This document shows, in pieces, positions 25,190 through 37,800 of a stretch of DNA of 64,000 nt (position 1 is the stretch's first letter; each line of letters starts with the position of its first letter). The DNA is from Penicillium oxalicum. Taxonomy: Eukaryota > Ascomycota > Eurotiomycetes > Eurotiales > Aspergillaceae. A program made the position numbers and the translations under genes. Below the pieces are notes generated by a model. The model was not told the origin of the DNA, did not search any database, and saw nothing but the letters and a program-made list of their open reading frames with translations. Location: NCBI RefSeq assembly GCF_001723175.1, contig NC_064652.1:186001-250000 (forward strand), in the 5' to 3' direction.

Positions 25190-25276
25190 CTGGTACGGAG
25201 CCAAGCGACACCCTCTATTTTCGGCAGAAGTATGTTCCTTGATTGGATGATAGGGGGCGGTGTGTCGATCATTGAG

Positions 25277-25283
25277 CACGTGA
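25277..25283. promoter_or_regulatory. Second CACGTG element
   Basis: CACGTGA, 95 bases from the first element in the same divergent promoter. The paired arrangement is suggestive only. Confidence 0.35.
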
Positions 25284-25807
25284 TCATCACCGATAGTGTT
25301 CGCTCCGCATCACAATCTTACAGGCTCATCAGTCCCCCGCCCTTCTCATAGTAGGTCACAAGGTAAATCCATAGCATCCCTTCCGAGGGTTGATTATCAG
25401 TTTCAATGGTACCTTCCTACTAGTAAAATTAACGAGCTAGCTTTCGCAGGATCTCATTCTTCGGCCCGTCTAAATCTACCAACAGAAGTAGCAGCATTAT
25501 TGAGGTACAAGCCTCTCCCAAAGGTCCCGTTAAACGCCTGTAGACGAGCATCATCTCAAACAGTGCAAACAGTGGAGGACACCCGGTCCGCTGCGAACGC
25601 CGCGGTTCCCACGGGGGCTCTCCAGCCACATGTTTCTGTGCTCCGAGGTCAATAAACCCACCTCCCTCCTGCATGATCTGCTGCGCATTTTGCTTTCTGC
25701 ACGTCGGCGCTCTTGTTGCAAAAGTGTGCGATGTGATAGTCGCGCTTCGTGTCTGCGATTGAATCTCTATTAATGCGCCATTGTTGAAGCTGACGCCTAT
25801 TATCGCA

Positions 25808-27168
25808 ATGTCTCATCCACGGGATGCTCGCCGACGTGGTGGAGCCGGCACCGGTTTCAGCTCGACAGGCCGACGAACTGCCATGGGTTATTGGATTCCC
25901 CTGGCCCTGACAGTGGGAGTTGCAACTCTGAGTATAGCGGCTTGGATCTGGAGTGAAAGAGACGATGATGATGACAATGAGCAATCTCCCAACGACCATG
26001 ATCGTATTCATCCAACGGAGCTCCGGGGCGCGGCTAGCGGCGACTATCCCCCATCATACAGGACAGAAGATCACACACGAGAGGGAGCCCTTGGTGCAGG
26101 ACCTGAAGACCACCCGTATGACCCCGGCTTCATGGCTCGAATGCAGGGGGCATTGCGACGAACCCCAAGCCCGCAACAGCTTTTCGACGGTGCAAGTCGT
26201 CGGGTCATGGCCGGTGTCACTGCTGCAGGTGCATACGTTGGCGGGGCATTGACGTCGATCCGCGAGGAAAACCGTGGCGACTTCGAGGACCACACAAGAT
26301 GGTCAGAAGAGGCCCAGGCCCGGGCAGTCCGGCGAGACCAGCCATCGGATAACGCGCCGAATATGGGCGGAATGGTGGCTGGCCAAACTTCACTCGAGAA
26401 GAAAAGGAAGAAGGTGGTTGCAGTTGTCGTGTCGTCTGTCACTTCAGCCGACTCGGATAGCATTTCAACTTCTGAGCACGCGGTACGTAATTCGTCCCCA
26501 CTACCCAATCCTTTGCCCCAGCGTATTCTAACGCAATCTCGCTCCAGTCTATACTGTCTCATCTTCCCGAGCATGTTGATCTCGAGTCTTCACGAGTTTT
26601 TGTTTTGATTTACGCTCCTGGTCTTCAACACGCGCTCGGACAAGGCGGTTCTTCTCAAAGAACAACCTCCCTTGCATCCTCGTATTCTAATATCGCAACC
26701 GAGGAGGCCAACTCTTCTACCGAAGCGATTGGTGATCTGAACAGTGTGGATCTGCGCCATGACGAGGATGGAGATGGCACCAATTTTTTCTTCAAGACGT
26801 TGTACACACAAGCCCAGGCAATTGTTGAGAAGGAGAGCATGATCATGCCCTTCAACACGCCTACCGGCTTTGTACATCTGGTGCGACACCTGTCGCCTGA
26901 ACTTGTCTATATTCAAGAATCTCTCACCGGTGAAGAGGGCACAGCCGCGCAGCATATTTCTGGCTGGGTGCGTCAGGTCATTGTTGTCGTGGGCGATGAA
27001 GGCGGCCGTGGTGGCCTTATTGACAGTGACGACGAGTCTGCCCTTGCCGATAAAGGAGAGAAATGGTGGCAGAAGGAAGGGACCATTGGACTTGGCAAGC
27101 GCATTGACGTCGTTGATGCTCTTCGTGTAGGAGACGATTGGCGTCGTCGAGTCTGCGGACTAGACTAA
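25808..27168 (+). CDS. Single-pass membrane protein, Pex22-like (peroxisomal anchor candidate)
   Basis: Two exons (25808-26482 and 26548-27168) give 431 residues from the ATG in the context caATGTCTCATCC. An in-frame ATG at 25781 would add nine residues. One membrane segment lies near the N-terminus (GYWIPLALTVGVATLSIAAW, about residues 28-47), followed by an acidic patch (ERDDDDDNE), a disordered linker and a globular domain. That domain starts KKRKKVVAVVVSSVTS and contains SILSHLPEHVDL, VFVLIYAPGLQ, HLSPELVYIQESL and WVRQVIVVVGDEG, an alternating alpha/beta pattern. This architecture fits the Pex22-like proteins of filamentous fungi that anchor the ubiquitin-conjugating enzyme Pex4 at the peroxisome. 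I assign it on architecture and partial memory of the family, so the gene is firm but the function is moderate. Confidence 0.6.
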
Positions 27169-27962
27169 ACTACTGTGCGGACCTCTTCCATGCCATCATG
27201 TTCTATGATACTAATGTTGATGTGTGAATAACCATTTGTTTCGATTTTGTGAAGCCCGTTTCTGGCGGGCTTTTGTTCGTGTAGGCTCTCTCGCTCTTGT
27301 TGCCCCAGTCTATCTTCTTTCCATCGGGGAGCTTTAGAGTTAATTAATGTTGTGTGGTACTAGTCTGTGAATGGTCAATAACTGAAAGTGGTATGCCTAC
27401 AAGTACAATGCAGACGACCACTTCTGTTGTAGGTTACCCGTCAATATTGCTAGTTCTCGGACATCAGCTGAGAATAATGGATATTTGAGGTCACGAATCA
27501 ATCAATTAGGGTTTCACCACGATTTGGTATCGTTTTACGGTGTATACCTGCGCAAGCACTACTTCCAAATGTAGTAGTGGTTAGAGCTGATAACAGCACT
27601 AAGCCGAAAGCGTACTATCACGTGACACTATCACTCCTGGTCCGCGGCTCCGCATCATCACGTCGTTCTGCTCAGCTGCCCCAGTTGAGTGCCCTTCGCA
27701 AACCTCCAAGCCCAAAAGATCTCCTTTGATGGGCACTTTCATTCTTTCAAACTGGTCATTCCTGGCTATCTGACAAGTTTTCGCCTCGAATTTGCCGCGT
27801 CTCTGGCCGACACCGACGGACCGATCCCCACATGTCTCCATGTCGCGCTTCGGTCATCTCATTCCTTCTTGAGCCCCGGAGATTATTTCAAACTTGTCAA
27901 TCGGTCTGTTGGTAGGATCATTTTTGCTCTGCGGAAGCCAATCCGTCGCGCCCTTTGCGCCG
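27169..27962. other. Intergenic region and spt20 promoter
   Basis: About 0.8 kb. A GAAGCCCGTTTCTGGCGGGCTTT hairpin-like stretch (about 27252-27274) follows the Pex22-like stop and could shape the 3' end. A TCACGTGA element lies at 27618-27625, about 340 bases before the spt20 start. No gene is seen. Confidence 0.4.
27618..27625. promoter_or_regulatory. CACGTG palindrome upstream of spt20
   Basis: TCACGTGA, identical to the element at 25182-25189 and placed upstream of another conserved housekeeping gene. Possible bHLH binding site; inferred from motif only. Confidence 0.4.
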
Positions 27963-30900
27963 ATGATGATGGCGACCGCGGTCTCGAAGCCGAGCCCCCA
28001 TCCTCCGAAGATGAAGCGGCCGCCCCCGCCTTTCCCCCAGACCGGGGTGAACAGTGTCAAGGCTCAGCAACCCACGTCTTCGTCTCCCACAACAACACAA
28101 CATTCTCTCGGACAAAGCTCTCCTGTCACCTCACAGCAAATACTGGCCATCGGTGGTGCTGATACCACAAATCATCCCAACGGCGTCTCAAATCGGCTCA
28201 ACCCCCAAACACAACGCGCCGACGATCCCGCTTCACGAAAGACCCGCGCCGTGATGCGAAACTCATCTGCGGCTGATCACAACCGGGCTGCAAGTTCGGG
28301 GGGCGAGCCTTACGGTGAGACTCGGAGATCTTCTGAGGGGTTACCAATTGCTTAATCGGTGCTTTGTACGCTAATGTTTTTTTGTTTCTCCGTCGCAGTG
28401 AAAACCACGTCCTACATCCTCAAGAAATACGCGAAGAACCCTCCCTCTCTCATCCTACATCTTCACCCGACCCATTTCCGTTTTGAACAGCAGGATGGAA
28501 GTTTCCCCTACAACTCGGAAATGAAGGTCATCCTTGAGCACATCCGCGCCGGAACCATTCCGCATGAGATTATTGAGGAATTGTTACGCGGCGGAGTGCG
28601 ATTTTACGAAGGTAATACGATTTTACTCTGAAGCAGTGCATCAAGTGTGATTGCTGGAATACCATATATTGACACAGCTTGGTAGGATGCCTCATCGTGC
28701 GCGTGGTAGATCACAAGTCTGTATCCGCGCAGGCGCAGAAGACATCCGTCTCAACAACAAATGAAAACAACTCGCCATATTCCCTTCACAACTACAACGA
28801 ACACATCACACCCTCGGCTTTTGCACCATATCCGAAACAGACCCAGCTTACTACTGACGCTCAATCATCGAAGCCATCTCAAGAACCAGCTCCTACCTCC
28901 AACCAGCCCGAGAACCAACCCAGCGTAAATGGAGTTGGCACGCAGAAGCAAGCATCACCAACCGAGGAAAAAACCACTTCGACGAAGCCCCGGGTCTTCA
29001 CTACCGTCCTTCACCCCACACCGCGAGTTCTACAGGAAGAACTAACCCTCCTTGTGACCACACCCGATCCTAAAGCGGTATCGCTTGGTCAGACCCCCCA
29101 GGCTTCCTCGTCCTCAGTGGTTCCTCAATCACCAACAGTCACCCAGCCGGAGCGCGGCAATCCTCAGAAGCGTCAGAAGACTATTGTGGAGCCGCAAGAC
29201 CTTGTTGAGTGCGAGTCATTGCTCTTGAATAGCCTCGCCCCTCCGCTTTATCTGGAGACTGTGAACAGCTTCGAAGAATCACAAGCTCTGCTTCACTTTT
29301 TGCGAAGCCCACTTCACAATGACCCACCGCCTTCGCCCAAACGCCGTAAGAGGACTGTGGCCGAGCTGGCGGCCGATGAGGCACTTGCTGCCGAGGAGGA
29401 GCGGTTCATGCTTATTATGGATGAGCGTTTGCAACCGAATTCTTCCGGCACTTCCGGTGCTTCTAAGGCTACCGCTGTGGACGAAACCGCTGGCGTGGCG
29501 CCATTTGAGCCTCGCTTCTCTCGATTCAAGACTCTAGAGACAATTCGTATGCAACACGAGGAGAAGGCCAAGCGAGAACATGAGCTGAAGCTGAAGCAAG
29601 AGCTTGCGAAGCGACAACAGCAGGAGCAGGAGAAGGAGCGGCGTCGCGTGTTGGAAATGCAACAGGCAGAGCTACATGCCAAAGACGAAGCTCGCAGACA
29701 GCAGCTTGCAGCCCAACAGGCCCAGGCCCAGCTTGCGGCTCAAAACCGTCATGTCATGGCTCAGCCGAACGGCGTGACTCAAGCGCAGCAATCTTCACCA
29801 GTGGTGCGCCAGCAGACGCCACATAGCATTTCATCGCCGCTTGTCGGTAATGCTATGGCAGCCCAGGCAGCTCCGATGAGTATCAGTGCATCTCAGCAGT
29901 CAGGAAGTCCTCCACGACCTCCATCATCTATGCAGCATACACATCCGAACATGATGAGCCATCCGATGGCTCCTTCAAGAAGTCAGCAAGGGCCAAGCAG
30001 ACACTCAACTCCACAGATGGCGCAAACTACACCGGCCATGTCACAGGCAACGCCTATCATGCGGAATGTGACTCCTACACAGCGATTGAGTCAAGGCAGC
30101 CCAACAAGCACCATGGCCCAGGCTCCGATGATGAACCATGCCATGTCTCGAAACGCGCATATGAACGGTGCCCCCATGGGGCTGACGCCTCAGCAGCAGC
30201 AGTTGCTCTTTCAGCAGAGGCAGCTTCTTGCACAGCAGGGAGCTCAACTTGGTGGCATGACCCAGCTCACGCCTCAGCAGCTCGCTCAATTGCAAGCCAA
30301 CGCACATGCGAATCAAAACATCAAATCGCACCAACAGCAGCAAATGCTCCAGGCACAGCAGGCCCAGCAGGCACAAAACCAGCAACAACAGCAACAATCT
30401 CAACAACAGCCGAATATGCAAAATGTACCCCAGCACAATCATCAAGCTTATCAGGCACAACTCAGACGGGCGCAGCTCGCGCAAATGCAGATGGTGAAGC
30501 AGACAGGCGGTCAGATGCAACAGGGCCAGGCAAGTCAACAGCAGCAACAGTCGCAGCAACAGCAGCAACAGCAACAGCAGCCGCAGTCGCAGCAACAACA
30601 GCAAGCCCATCAAGGCAGCCCTCAAATGACACCGCAGCAACAGCAACAAATGCTCATGGCTGCGGCTCAAGCGAACGGTGGCCAAGTTTCGAATGCGCAA
30701 AACCCCACTATGCTGCGATACACTCGGCTCTTTCAGAACCGACTTTTAAACTTGCGACAGGAGATGAGCCAACGTTGCATGGCACAATATGGCCCGCCAA
30801 ACCAGTACCCTCCACATGTCGCTGAGCAATACACAGTTGGTTTGGAGAAGACTGCGAGGGCATGGACTTCGGACGTGATGCGACGCGACAGAGAAACCTA

Positions 30901-30982
30901 TGCACAGCAGCGAGCACAAGCTGCTGCGATGCATGCTCAGCAGATGCAGCAAAACATGATGCACAACGGGATGGGCAACTGA
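27963..30982 (+). CDS. spt20: SAGA complex subunit Spt20
   Basis: Scaffold subunit of the SAGA histone acetyltransferase coactivator, acting in the nucleus. Three exons (27963-28314, 28399-28611, 28686-30982) give 953 residues. The conserved Spt20 domain is split over them: TTSYILKKYAKNPPSLILHL, HFRFEQQDGSFPYNSEMKVI, HIRAGTIPHEIIEELLRGGV, then FYEG spliced to CLIVRVVDH. A helical charged segment follows (EEKAKREHELKLKQELAKRQ). The C-terminal half is strongly Gln-rich with CAG/CAA runs, densest at about 30340-30660, and ends with a short conserved-looking helix (MLRYTRLFQNRLLNLRQEMS). The start is the first of three clustered in-frame ATGs. The second intron uses an acceptor at 28685, just after a possible competing one at 28677, which would put a stop in frame. 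Confidence 0.92.
30540..30605 (+). repeat. CAG/CAA trinucleotide tract in spt20
   Basis: Nearly uninterrupted Gln codons (CAG and CAA mixed) inside exon 3 of spt20. Part of the activation-type Gln-rich half, and likely to vary in length between strains. Confidence 0.8.
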
Positions 30983-33900
30983 TCTTGGAACACGACGATA
31001 CCGCCCTCAATTTTTGGGCCATGTTTGCACTGACTTTGTGTCAGTGGGTTCCGTTTCCCATCGATTTTCATACCGCGGAGCACCTGAAGAGCCATTTGGT
31101 CCAGCAGAGATGCTTCCCGCCACTTTCTTTTCTTTCTCAAGCATGACGCAGACCGTCCCGCCGCGTGTCAGTCACGATCGACTACCGTTCCTTCAACCTT
31201 CGATTTCCTGGCGACGAAGGTAGCCCTTGAATATGAGGTCTTGCTTGTTTTTGCTGTTTCAAATATCCCTTTTTTGGATTCACACAAACCTCGGCGGCAC
31301 AGATGGGTCAAAGGTCGGCGTTGTCATCAGGTTCGATATGGAAATCGTCATTGACTTTACGTTTGCTTTTCCCCTCCCTTGCCCGTCGCTTCTTTTCTGG
31401 CTGTATTTTTTTGGGAGACACGGACGACCGTCATCATTCCTTGTATTTTTTTTTTGCTCTTTTATGTTTGGTGGGGTTTCCAAAGGGTTCATATTCGATA
31501 CCATTGCGCACGGGAGTTGTGTCTTTTTCTTGCAGGGGTCCGGTTACGGTGGCCTTGGAGCGTCTCCTCTGAAAGTCTCGGCCCAAACTTATCAATTCCC
31601 TGACTACAATTAAATATTGACTATATCTTACTAATATTTTCTCACGTCCACGATCCAAAAGACGATAATCATTTAGAATGAACAGACAACACACTTTTAT
31701 CGTCACATTCTTACCATCAAGGAAGCCCATCGTGGGTGGTTGGCGCAGGCCGGCGATGCTATGACTGCAGTGGAAAGCATGCGCTCAAGGAGATTATATC
31801 AACGAAAATAGCTTGATTCCATGCCAATGGAAGTATACTGTGTACATCGCGCGGACAGAAGTGACGTGAGACGTGGACGCTATGCTAAGCCAACCTCCTG
31901 TCACCTCAGGCACTGAATCCTGTTCCCTTAGTACCGAGGGTCTTGACATCTACATTCGTATCTTGGGATAAACGGATATTTAAGCTGCGGCGCGCCGCTG
32001 CTGGGTTTCACTGCGGTCTACGAGAAAAGTCGCGACAACCCCCAATGAACAAATCCTCCACGGACGAGAATAGATTTGGCTCAAGCGTGTCAACCGCCTC
32101 TGGATCATTACGGTACTTCTCGTTTCTAGATCGTCAAAGTCCTTTTCGCAGCTGTAAATCGATCTAGACTCGCTGATCTGTCACGAGTCTGATTGATAAT
32201 ATGGCTCACATGTATTCGAATCTTTGGATCTGTGAGCATTTCTCCATGTCGGATACAATGGCGTGAAAACTACGTGTTCGAGTTGTTTGAGATTTGAGAT
32301 CCTATTAGTCGGAGAGTTTGGGCTTTCAGCTTGAACTAGATCTCGTCAGAGAGGTATATTTCAAGAACACGCTTCTTGGACGTACGGATTGTCTTACGAT
32401 AATGGAATAGGGAACATGAATCGTCAACTGGATGAGCAGATGCGTGTCATATTGAGTCATTGTTGAATCCGTATTGAAATTATTTTCTCTACCTTTGGCT
32501 CTAGTACTTGTCGTGGTCCATTCATACTCGTGCAACAGAGTTGACAATCAGGTATAAGCCGTAGCTATGAATCTCCCCTTGACTCATGTCCTGAAGGGAA
32601 AAAGAAGGGTACTTTTATGGGCGTTGATTAGTTCCTGTTTAACTTTCCCGTCTTAAGTGGCAGTTTAGAGAGTGAAACTAAGGCATCTTTCTTTAGTTTG
32701 ACATGTCGTAAGCCTGGTGGGTGTCTGGTCAAACCTTCGAGTTCATCTTTCAGCATGTGTAGCACTGAGATCGACAGATACACAACCGGGACTTTCATTG
32801 GATTGCTCAAGCCGAAGAGGCAAAGCACTCCTTCGGCCAGTGAGCCTCTTGACCGGGCGCACTTACCGAACCTCTCGATTGAAGGAAATAGATAGACTAC
32901 TTGATCAGCCAATAATCTCTACAGGCGCCGGCACACTAACCACCTCGGCTTCTCTAGATAGCGTTCGCATTGACTGTTAGTTTTGAACTAACTCTGGAAG
33001 AAGAAAGAGAAACATCCCACGACCACCCACACCACTCGGTAATTTCAAGACATATATCTCGCTTTGTTTTTTCTTTTCTCGTGTTTATTATTGGGTAATG
33101 ATCGGTCTTTTGGGCATACACCAAGGTTGATCAATTAACCAAATCCAGAATGACAACAACCCAGGTACTGCCTGATGAGAAGAAGAGCCCAAGTGCAAAT
33201 TTCATGGAATTCTGCAAGGTAGCCTATCATTGTCCACCGTGCACCTTATCAGATTGGCTGCAGACGATGACGAAGGACTTGCAGTCTTTGCATGATCGCC
33301 AAAAGTGGTCATGAGATTGCCCCGTGTCTGGATTTGTGGGAAAAGACACGCCTCTGGCCAAGAAACTCTACTCGTAATCACGCGCAAGGACGCGCAAGCG
33401 TTGTAAACCAAGATGACTAGGTCATATATAAGAAAATGAACGAAGCGTGAGAAGACCTCAATGATACAAGCACGTCTGGCAATCTGTTTGTATTGTATAG
33501 CCAGCCAGTAGTATCATCATGCTTGAGGTACCATGAGCAAGCGCATGTTGACGGACTGTTTCGAGTAAGGATGCAGTTTCTGGGGGAACAGAATCGAGTT
33601 CATTTAGCCAAGTGGGGTTCGTTGCAGCCTGCCCGGTTATCCTGGTTGTCATCACTGCAGTCAATTTCAACCACCTGCGACCTGCAATGTATGAGGAGAT
33701 CCTCCATGGCAAAAAAAAAAAGACCAATAGCAAGTGTCACCACGCTATGGGTAGAAGTCGCGACTGTGCACCTGCTCAGAAGGGTCGAAGTGCAGGTATG
33801 CACGTTTTCTCAAATATCACCTTCTAATCGAGTGGGTGTTCCACAGAAAGATCCAGGCCAACGCAGAGACCGTTCTCCTTCCAGGTTCCAAAACGGGACG

Positions 33901-34752
33901 GATGGTGTCTGAGACCGCAAGGAAACCCGTCATTCCAAATAGCCTGCCGTAGGATGTCTTGCAGGGCCGGGCACCTAAAAAAAACAAGCCATGATAGGCA
34001 CCGTGCATCTGGCAACAGGTTGAGTGAGAACAGATGATCATCACAAAGTAAGCCGAGTCTTTCGAATTCAGGCATGAAGTGTCAAGTTTCCCTGAGTAGT
34101 CTCCAGCTGTGAAGATGAGAGATGGAATTCAATGGTAATCAAGACCATATTTTATTTCTGCAAAGTCTCTCTCTCTATGAAAAAGAGTTTGAAGAGCCTG
34201 CTGAGGCTTTCACAACACAAAGAGAATTCCTTGGAATGTTCTGAGTCTTGAGTCCCTTATTCTTTGATGCTTTCTCTCTCCCTCTCTTTCTTCTTCCTCT
34301 TTTTGAGTTTCAATTTGATAACCACCTCGAAAGGTCGTTCTGCTCTAATGCACATTCGACCACTTGGCGTTGCGTGGGGGACGACGGTCGGGACTTGGAT
34401 GACCGTCAAGGATGACTGATGAGGACACACCCAACATTCCTGAGCAACGCCCAATGAATCTTGTCATTGCAATAGTACGGTCTGGACTTTCAATCTAATA
34501 ATGACCCATGATCATCTTGAAGATTGTTCACTGGGTAAGACTCGAGAGTCGGTGAAACAAGTGGTTGGCTCAGTCCTCATTCGATCGGAACGCTAGTTGG
34601 GAGGAGAGAAGATTCGAGGCATGAGGCATCAATACAGACAGAGCAAACTAACGAAACTGCATCACTTTTGGAGAACTTCACCGTATCTTCAATGGATTAA
34701 CGTTGGCGTGGTCTGCCCAAAGAGGAGTAAGGGCAAGGTCAAGAATCCGCGT

Positions 34753-34881
34753 TGTACACGGAACTCCCCAGGAAAGATCCATGTCAACGTCCAAAGCGTG
34801 GACGTTGACATGGATGTCGTCTTCTGCGTCTTGCCCCTTTAGGAAATATCTACAAATGTCCTGTACAGCTGTACACGGAAC
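34753..34881. repeat. 12-bp direct repeat TGTACACGGAAC flanking a hairpin
   Basis: The twelve bases occur at 34753-34764 and again at 34870-34881 in the same orientation. A perfect inverted repeat lies between them at 34777-34815. The second copy is itself preceded by the palindrome TGTACAGCTGTACA. Confidence 0.7.
34777..34815. repeat. Perfect 17-bp inverted repeat with 5-base loop
   Basis: Arm ATCCATGTCAACGTCCA (34777-34793), loop AAGCG, and exact reverse complement at 34799-34815. Transcribed from either strand it would form a strong hairpin. No T-run follows, so it is not a bacterial-type terminator. Confidence 0.9.
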
Positions 34882-37800
34882 AGTTCCACTTTCATGGCAT
34901 TGGACTGTCCTGGTTTACGACTGATTCCATCACAGTAGCCTAAGTATCAGGTACTATACTGCGACAGATTGGGAAGAAGACATTTAACTTTTCTTTTTTC
35001 TACCCCCTAAAAAACAGAAAAAATTTTTGGAACAAAGTGAAGCAATGAAAAACGAACCCATGAGGATTATCGAAGAAGACTCTCATCTGTCCCGATGCTC
35101 AGGCCGCTCAACCAATTTGGTCACTTAGCGGTCAATTGATGTAATGAGCTTGCATTGCATAGGTCAGAATTCTTCTCACCCACTCATCTCTCCTTCAGGG
35201 AAATAAAGAAGGACTATGCATCCTTGGCGTGATGGGGGTCGCTGACCTGGAAAGATCGACTACCTGCCGCACGGGGAATCTCTAGCCGCAGCAGGGGCAC
35301 ATTCCCCCTAATCCGATGATTTGACTAGCAACTCACATTTTGAAGGAATCCATTCCAAACAGCAAGACGTCCTTCTGACACCGACGATGGAGTTGTTTCG
35401 ATTTGAACCACCTTCTCTCGTCCAATATCGATACATGCCTAACAGAAACGAAAAAATCAAAAAAAAAAAGAATACTACTTTCTAGGTAAGAAGACGCTGT
35501 CCAAAACAATACATCCACATACCCTCTCTAAACATCCTGCAGGGCGACTGGAGATTTCAAAAGATGATCAAATCCGCTCGTGCATCAAACGAAGCAAGAA
35601 AAAAAAATTAGGAAAAGGGAAGAAGAAGGTGAAGCAGAAAAACAAAAAAATCACCTACTAAGTTGAAACCAGACATCAGGACCGTACATACAGCAATATA
35701 ATACTGACACATGACTCTTGAAGAAAAAATCCTCAGATGTCCCGTACTTTCCATCCTTTTTACCGTCTGCCTGGAAACATGACGAGCCGAGCAAATCAAC
35801 AGGTGACCGTCACCTTAGGTCCGCACTCGCCCGGTTGTAGTGTAGTGGATGCATTTCCAACTCATGTACATCGATTGTCAAGTCCTTTTGTCAAGCCAAA
35901 GACCAACCGGGGCTGGACTAGCCCCATTTCTATTTTCAATGAGCCAAAGTGGCCGACCCTAGTCCATTTCAGGGAATGGATCGAAAAGGGTAAGCCCGAC
36001 CCAAAAAAGAAGAAAGAAAAGAAGAAAAAAAAAAGAGAGAGAACCAGATCACTTCTTGGAGACCCGCCAGCTGACAAGATCAAGCCACAGCCGACAGCCC
36101 CGAAGAATGAACATATGCACCAGACTCAATTTGGAGATGGGAGACAGTCCTGAGGTGGCAATGACCAACCATCAATGATGCTTTGTCGCTGAACAGCCCA
36201 CTTAGGACAGTACAGTAGCAGAACGCAACCAGCGAGATACAGTATGTGCCGTAGCTGTACTCGGGTACACCGTACCTACTAAGAATTGGGTCTAGCTGTC
36301 AGAGGTGTCCATGTAATTGCAGTCATGCATCTATGCACAGAGGTGTTTCGGTTCTGTCGTCATCTGGAAAAGGGAAATTTTCAGGATGTAGGCACAGCAT
36401 CCATTCCGTTTCACCGGGCTCTGGGTAAGTCTCAATGCAGGGTTACAGAGATACAGTATCAAGTCGTTTAATATGTCATTATGTACTGGGTATGGATGAA
36501 GCAGTAAAATTTGAGGCAGTGTTTGCTCTTGGTGAAGGAATTTGCTTCAAAAGAGCGAAATTCTTTAATAAAAAAACAACAATGGAAGAAAGAAAGAAGA
36601 AGAGAGCGCCCATCGGGCTCGCTAGCATATTCGTGGCGTTCTGACAACCGGCCGACCGACCAACTACATCTGGATCGCTAGGCAGAGTTGAATAACTCCA
36701 TCATGATATTTGAACGCCAGATGCTCAATTCAACATGTGTTAGTACCTACTGCTCTGATCCAGGTGCGAGCCTCAAGTCGGTTAGTCAGGGTCCAAGAAT
36801 AAAAAAGAAAAAGAAAGAGAGCAGGGTCCTTCGCATCTTGCATCACGAGCTACGAGGTGGAAGACCCAAACAACTAGAGTGCCCGGGGAAGAGACCAAAA
36901 TCAAAAGCACCTAGAATGAGGGTATTGATGTCTGTCAACGACGGTCAATCTACTTGACATAAACACAGTAATCTTCAGTCAACCTCCGTACCTACGTCGT
37001 GTATACATTTATATATGAGGCTTTCTTTATAGAGACGGTTCCCGCAACCCCGGAACTGGGGAAGCTGTTCAAGGGCAAGGGGGAGGGGGGTCGAAACAAA
37101 AGACGATCTTGATCCAGTCTCTTTGGATGGAATTTTGGAAGACGCATGGAAAGAAAGAACAAAATTAAATAAAAAACGACCGGAGGGATGATCAAAAGGA
37201 GCGGTAAAAGCAGATGCAGTCAAGGAGAGAACGGATGCCGGATGTCGCCTGCGATGGGCGTACTTCTGCAGTGTTACCGTCTGAGGGCAAAGCGAGAATG
37301 TTAAGTGCGCATGTACTAATTTGGCTGGATTATGAAACGAGATACTTTGTATCTCCATGGTGCGAAAAGGCCGCCTGACTTGAAGAGGAAGTCTAACTCG
37401 CTGAGGGTGGGAGTTGCTACTTGACCACTTGTAGAGGAGAGAAGAAGGGGGGGGGGGGGGGAAGTCAAAGGGCATCCAAAGACGGGGGGAAGAGAGTAAA
37501 CAAATCAAAACCAAACGAAAGGAAAGCAAAATGAGGGTGAGGGGAGGTCCACCGCTTCAAGAGTCGATTATGCAATCTTCTCGGATGCGTTGCTGCAGGT
37601 GGTGGAGAAACGATTGTGATGTGTAACATTCACGCTCGGAGGAGCTCCCAGGAACCGTGGGACCGTAGATTTGGGTCAAGCAGAAATGCGACAGACCATT
37701 TCCATTTGTGGCTGGACCTTGGTGGAGAAATGGATGACTCCTCTCAGACTGGCTGACAAGAGCAATCTAATTGCTTTTTGTCTCCAGTGCGCCGAGACAG

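Larger units (their letters stand above)
24892..25807. promoter_or_regulatory. Divergent promoter of eIF2B gamma and the Pex22-like gene
   Basis: About 0.9 kb between two divergent starts with no gene inside. It contains TCACGTGA at 25182-25189 and CACGTGA at 25277-25283, the palindromic core bound by bHLH factors such as Cbf1 homologues. Function is inferred from motif and position only. Confidence 0.45.

Noticed and set aside
30041..30700. 219-codon minus-strand frame, very Leu-rich
   Set aside because: It is the antisense of the CAG/CAA-rich Gln region of spt20, which necessarily reads as Leu codons.
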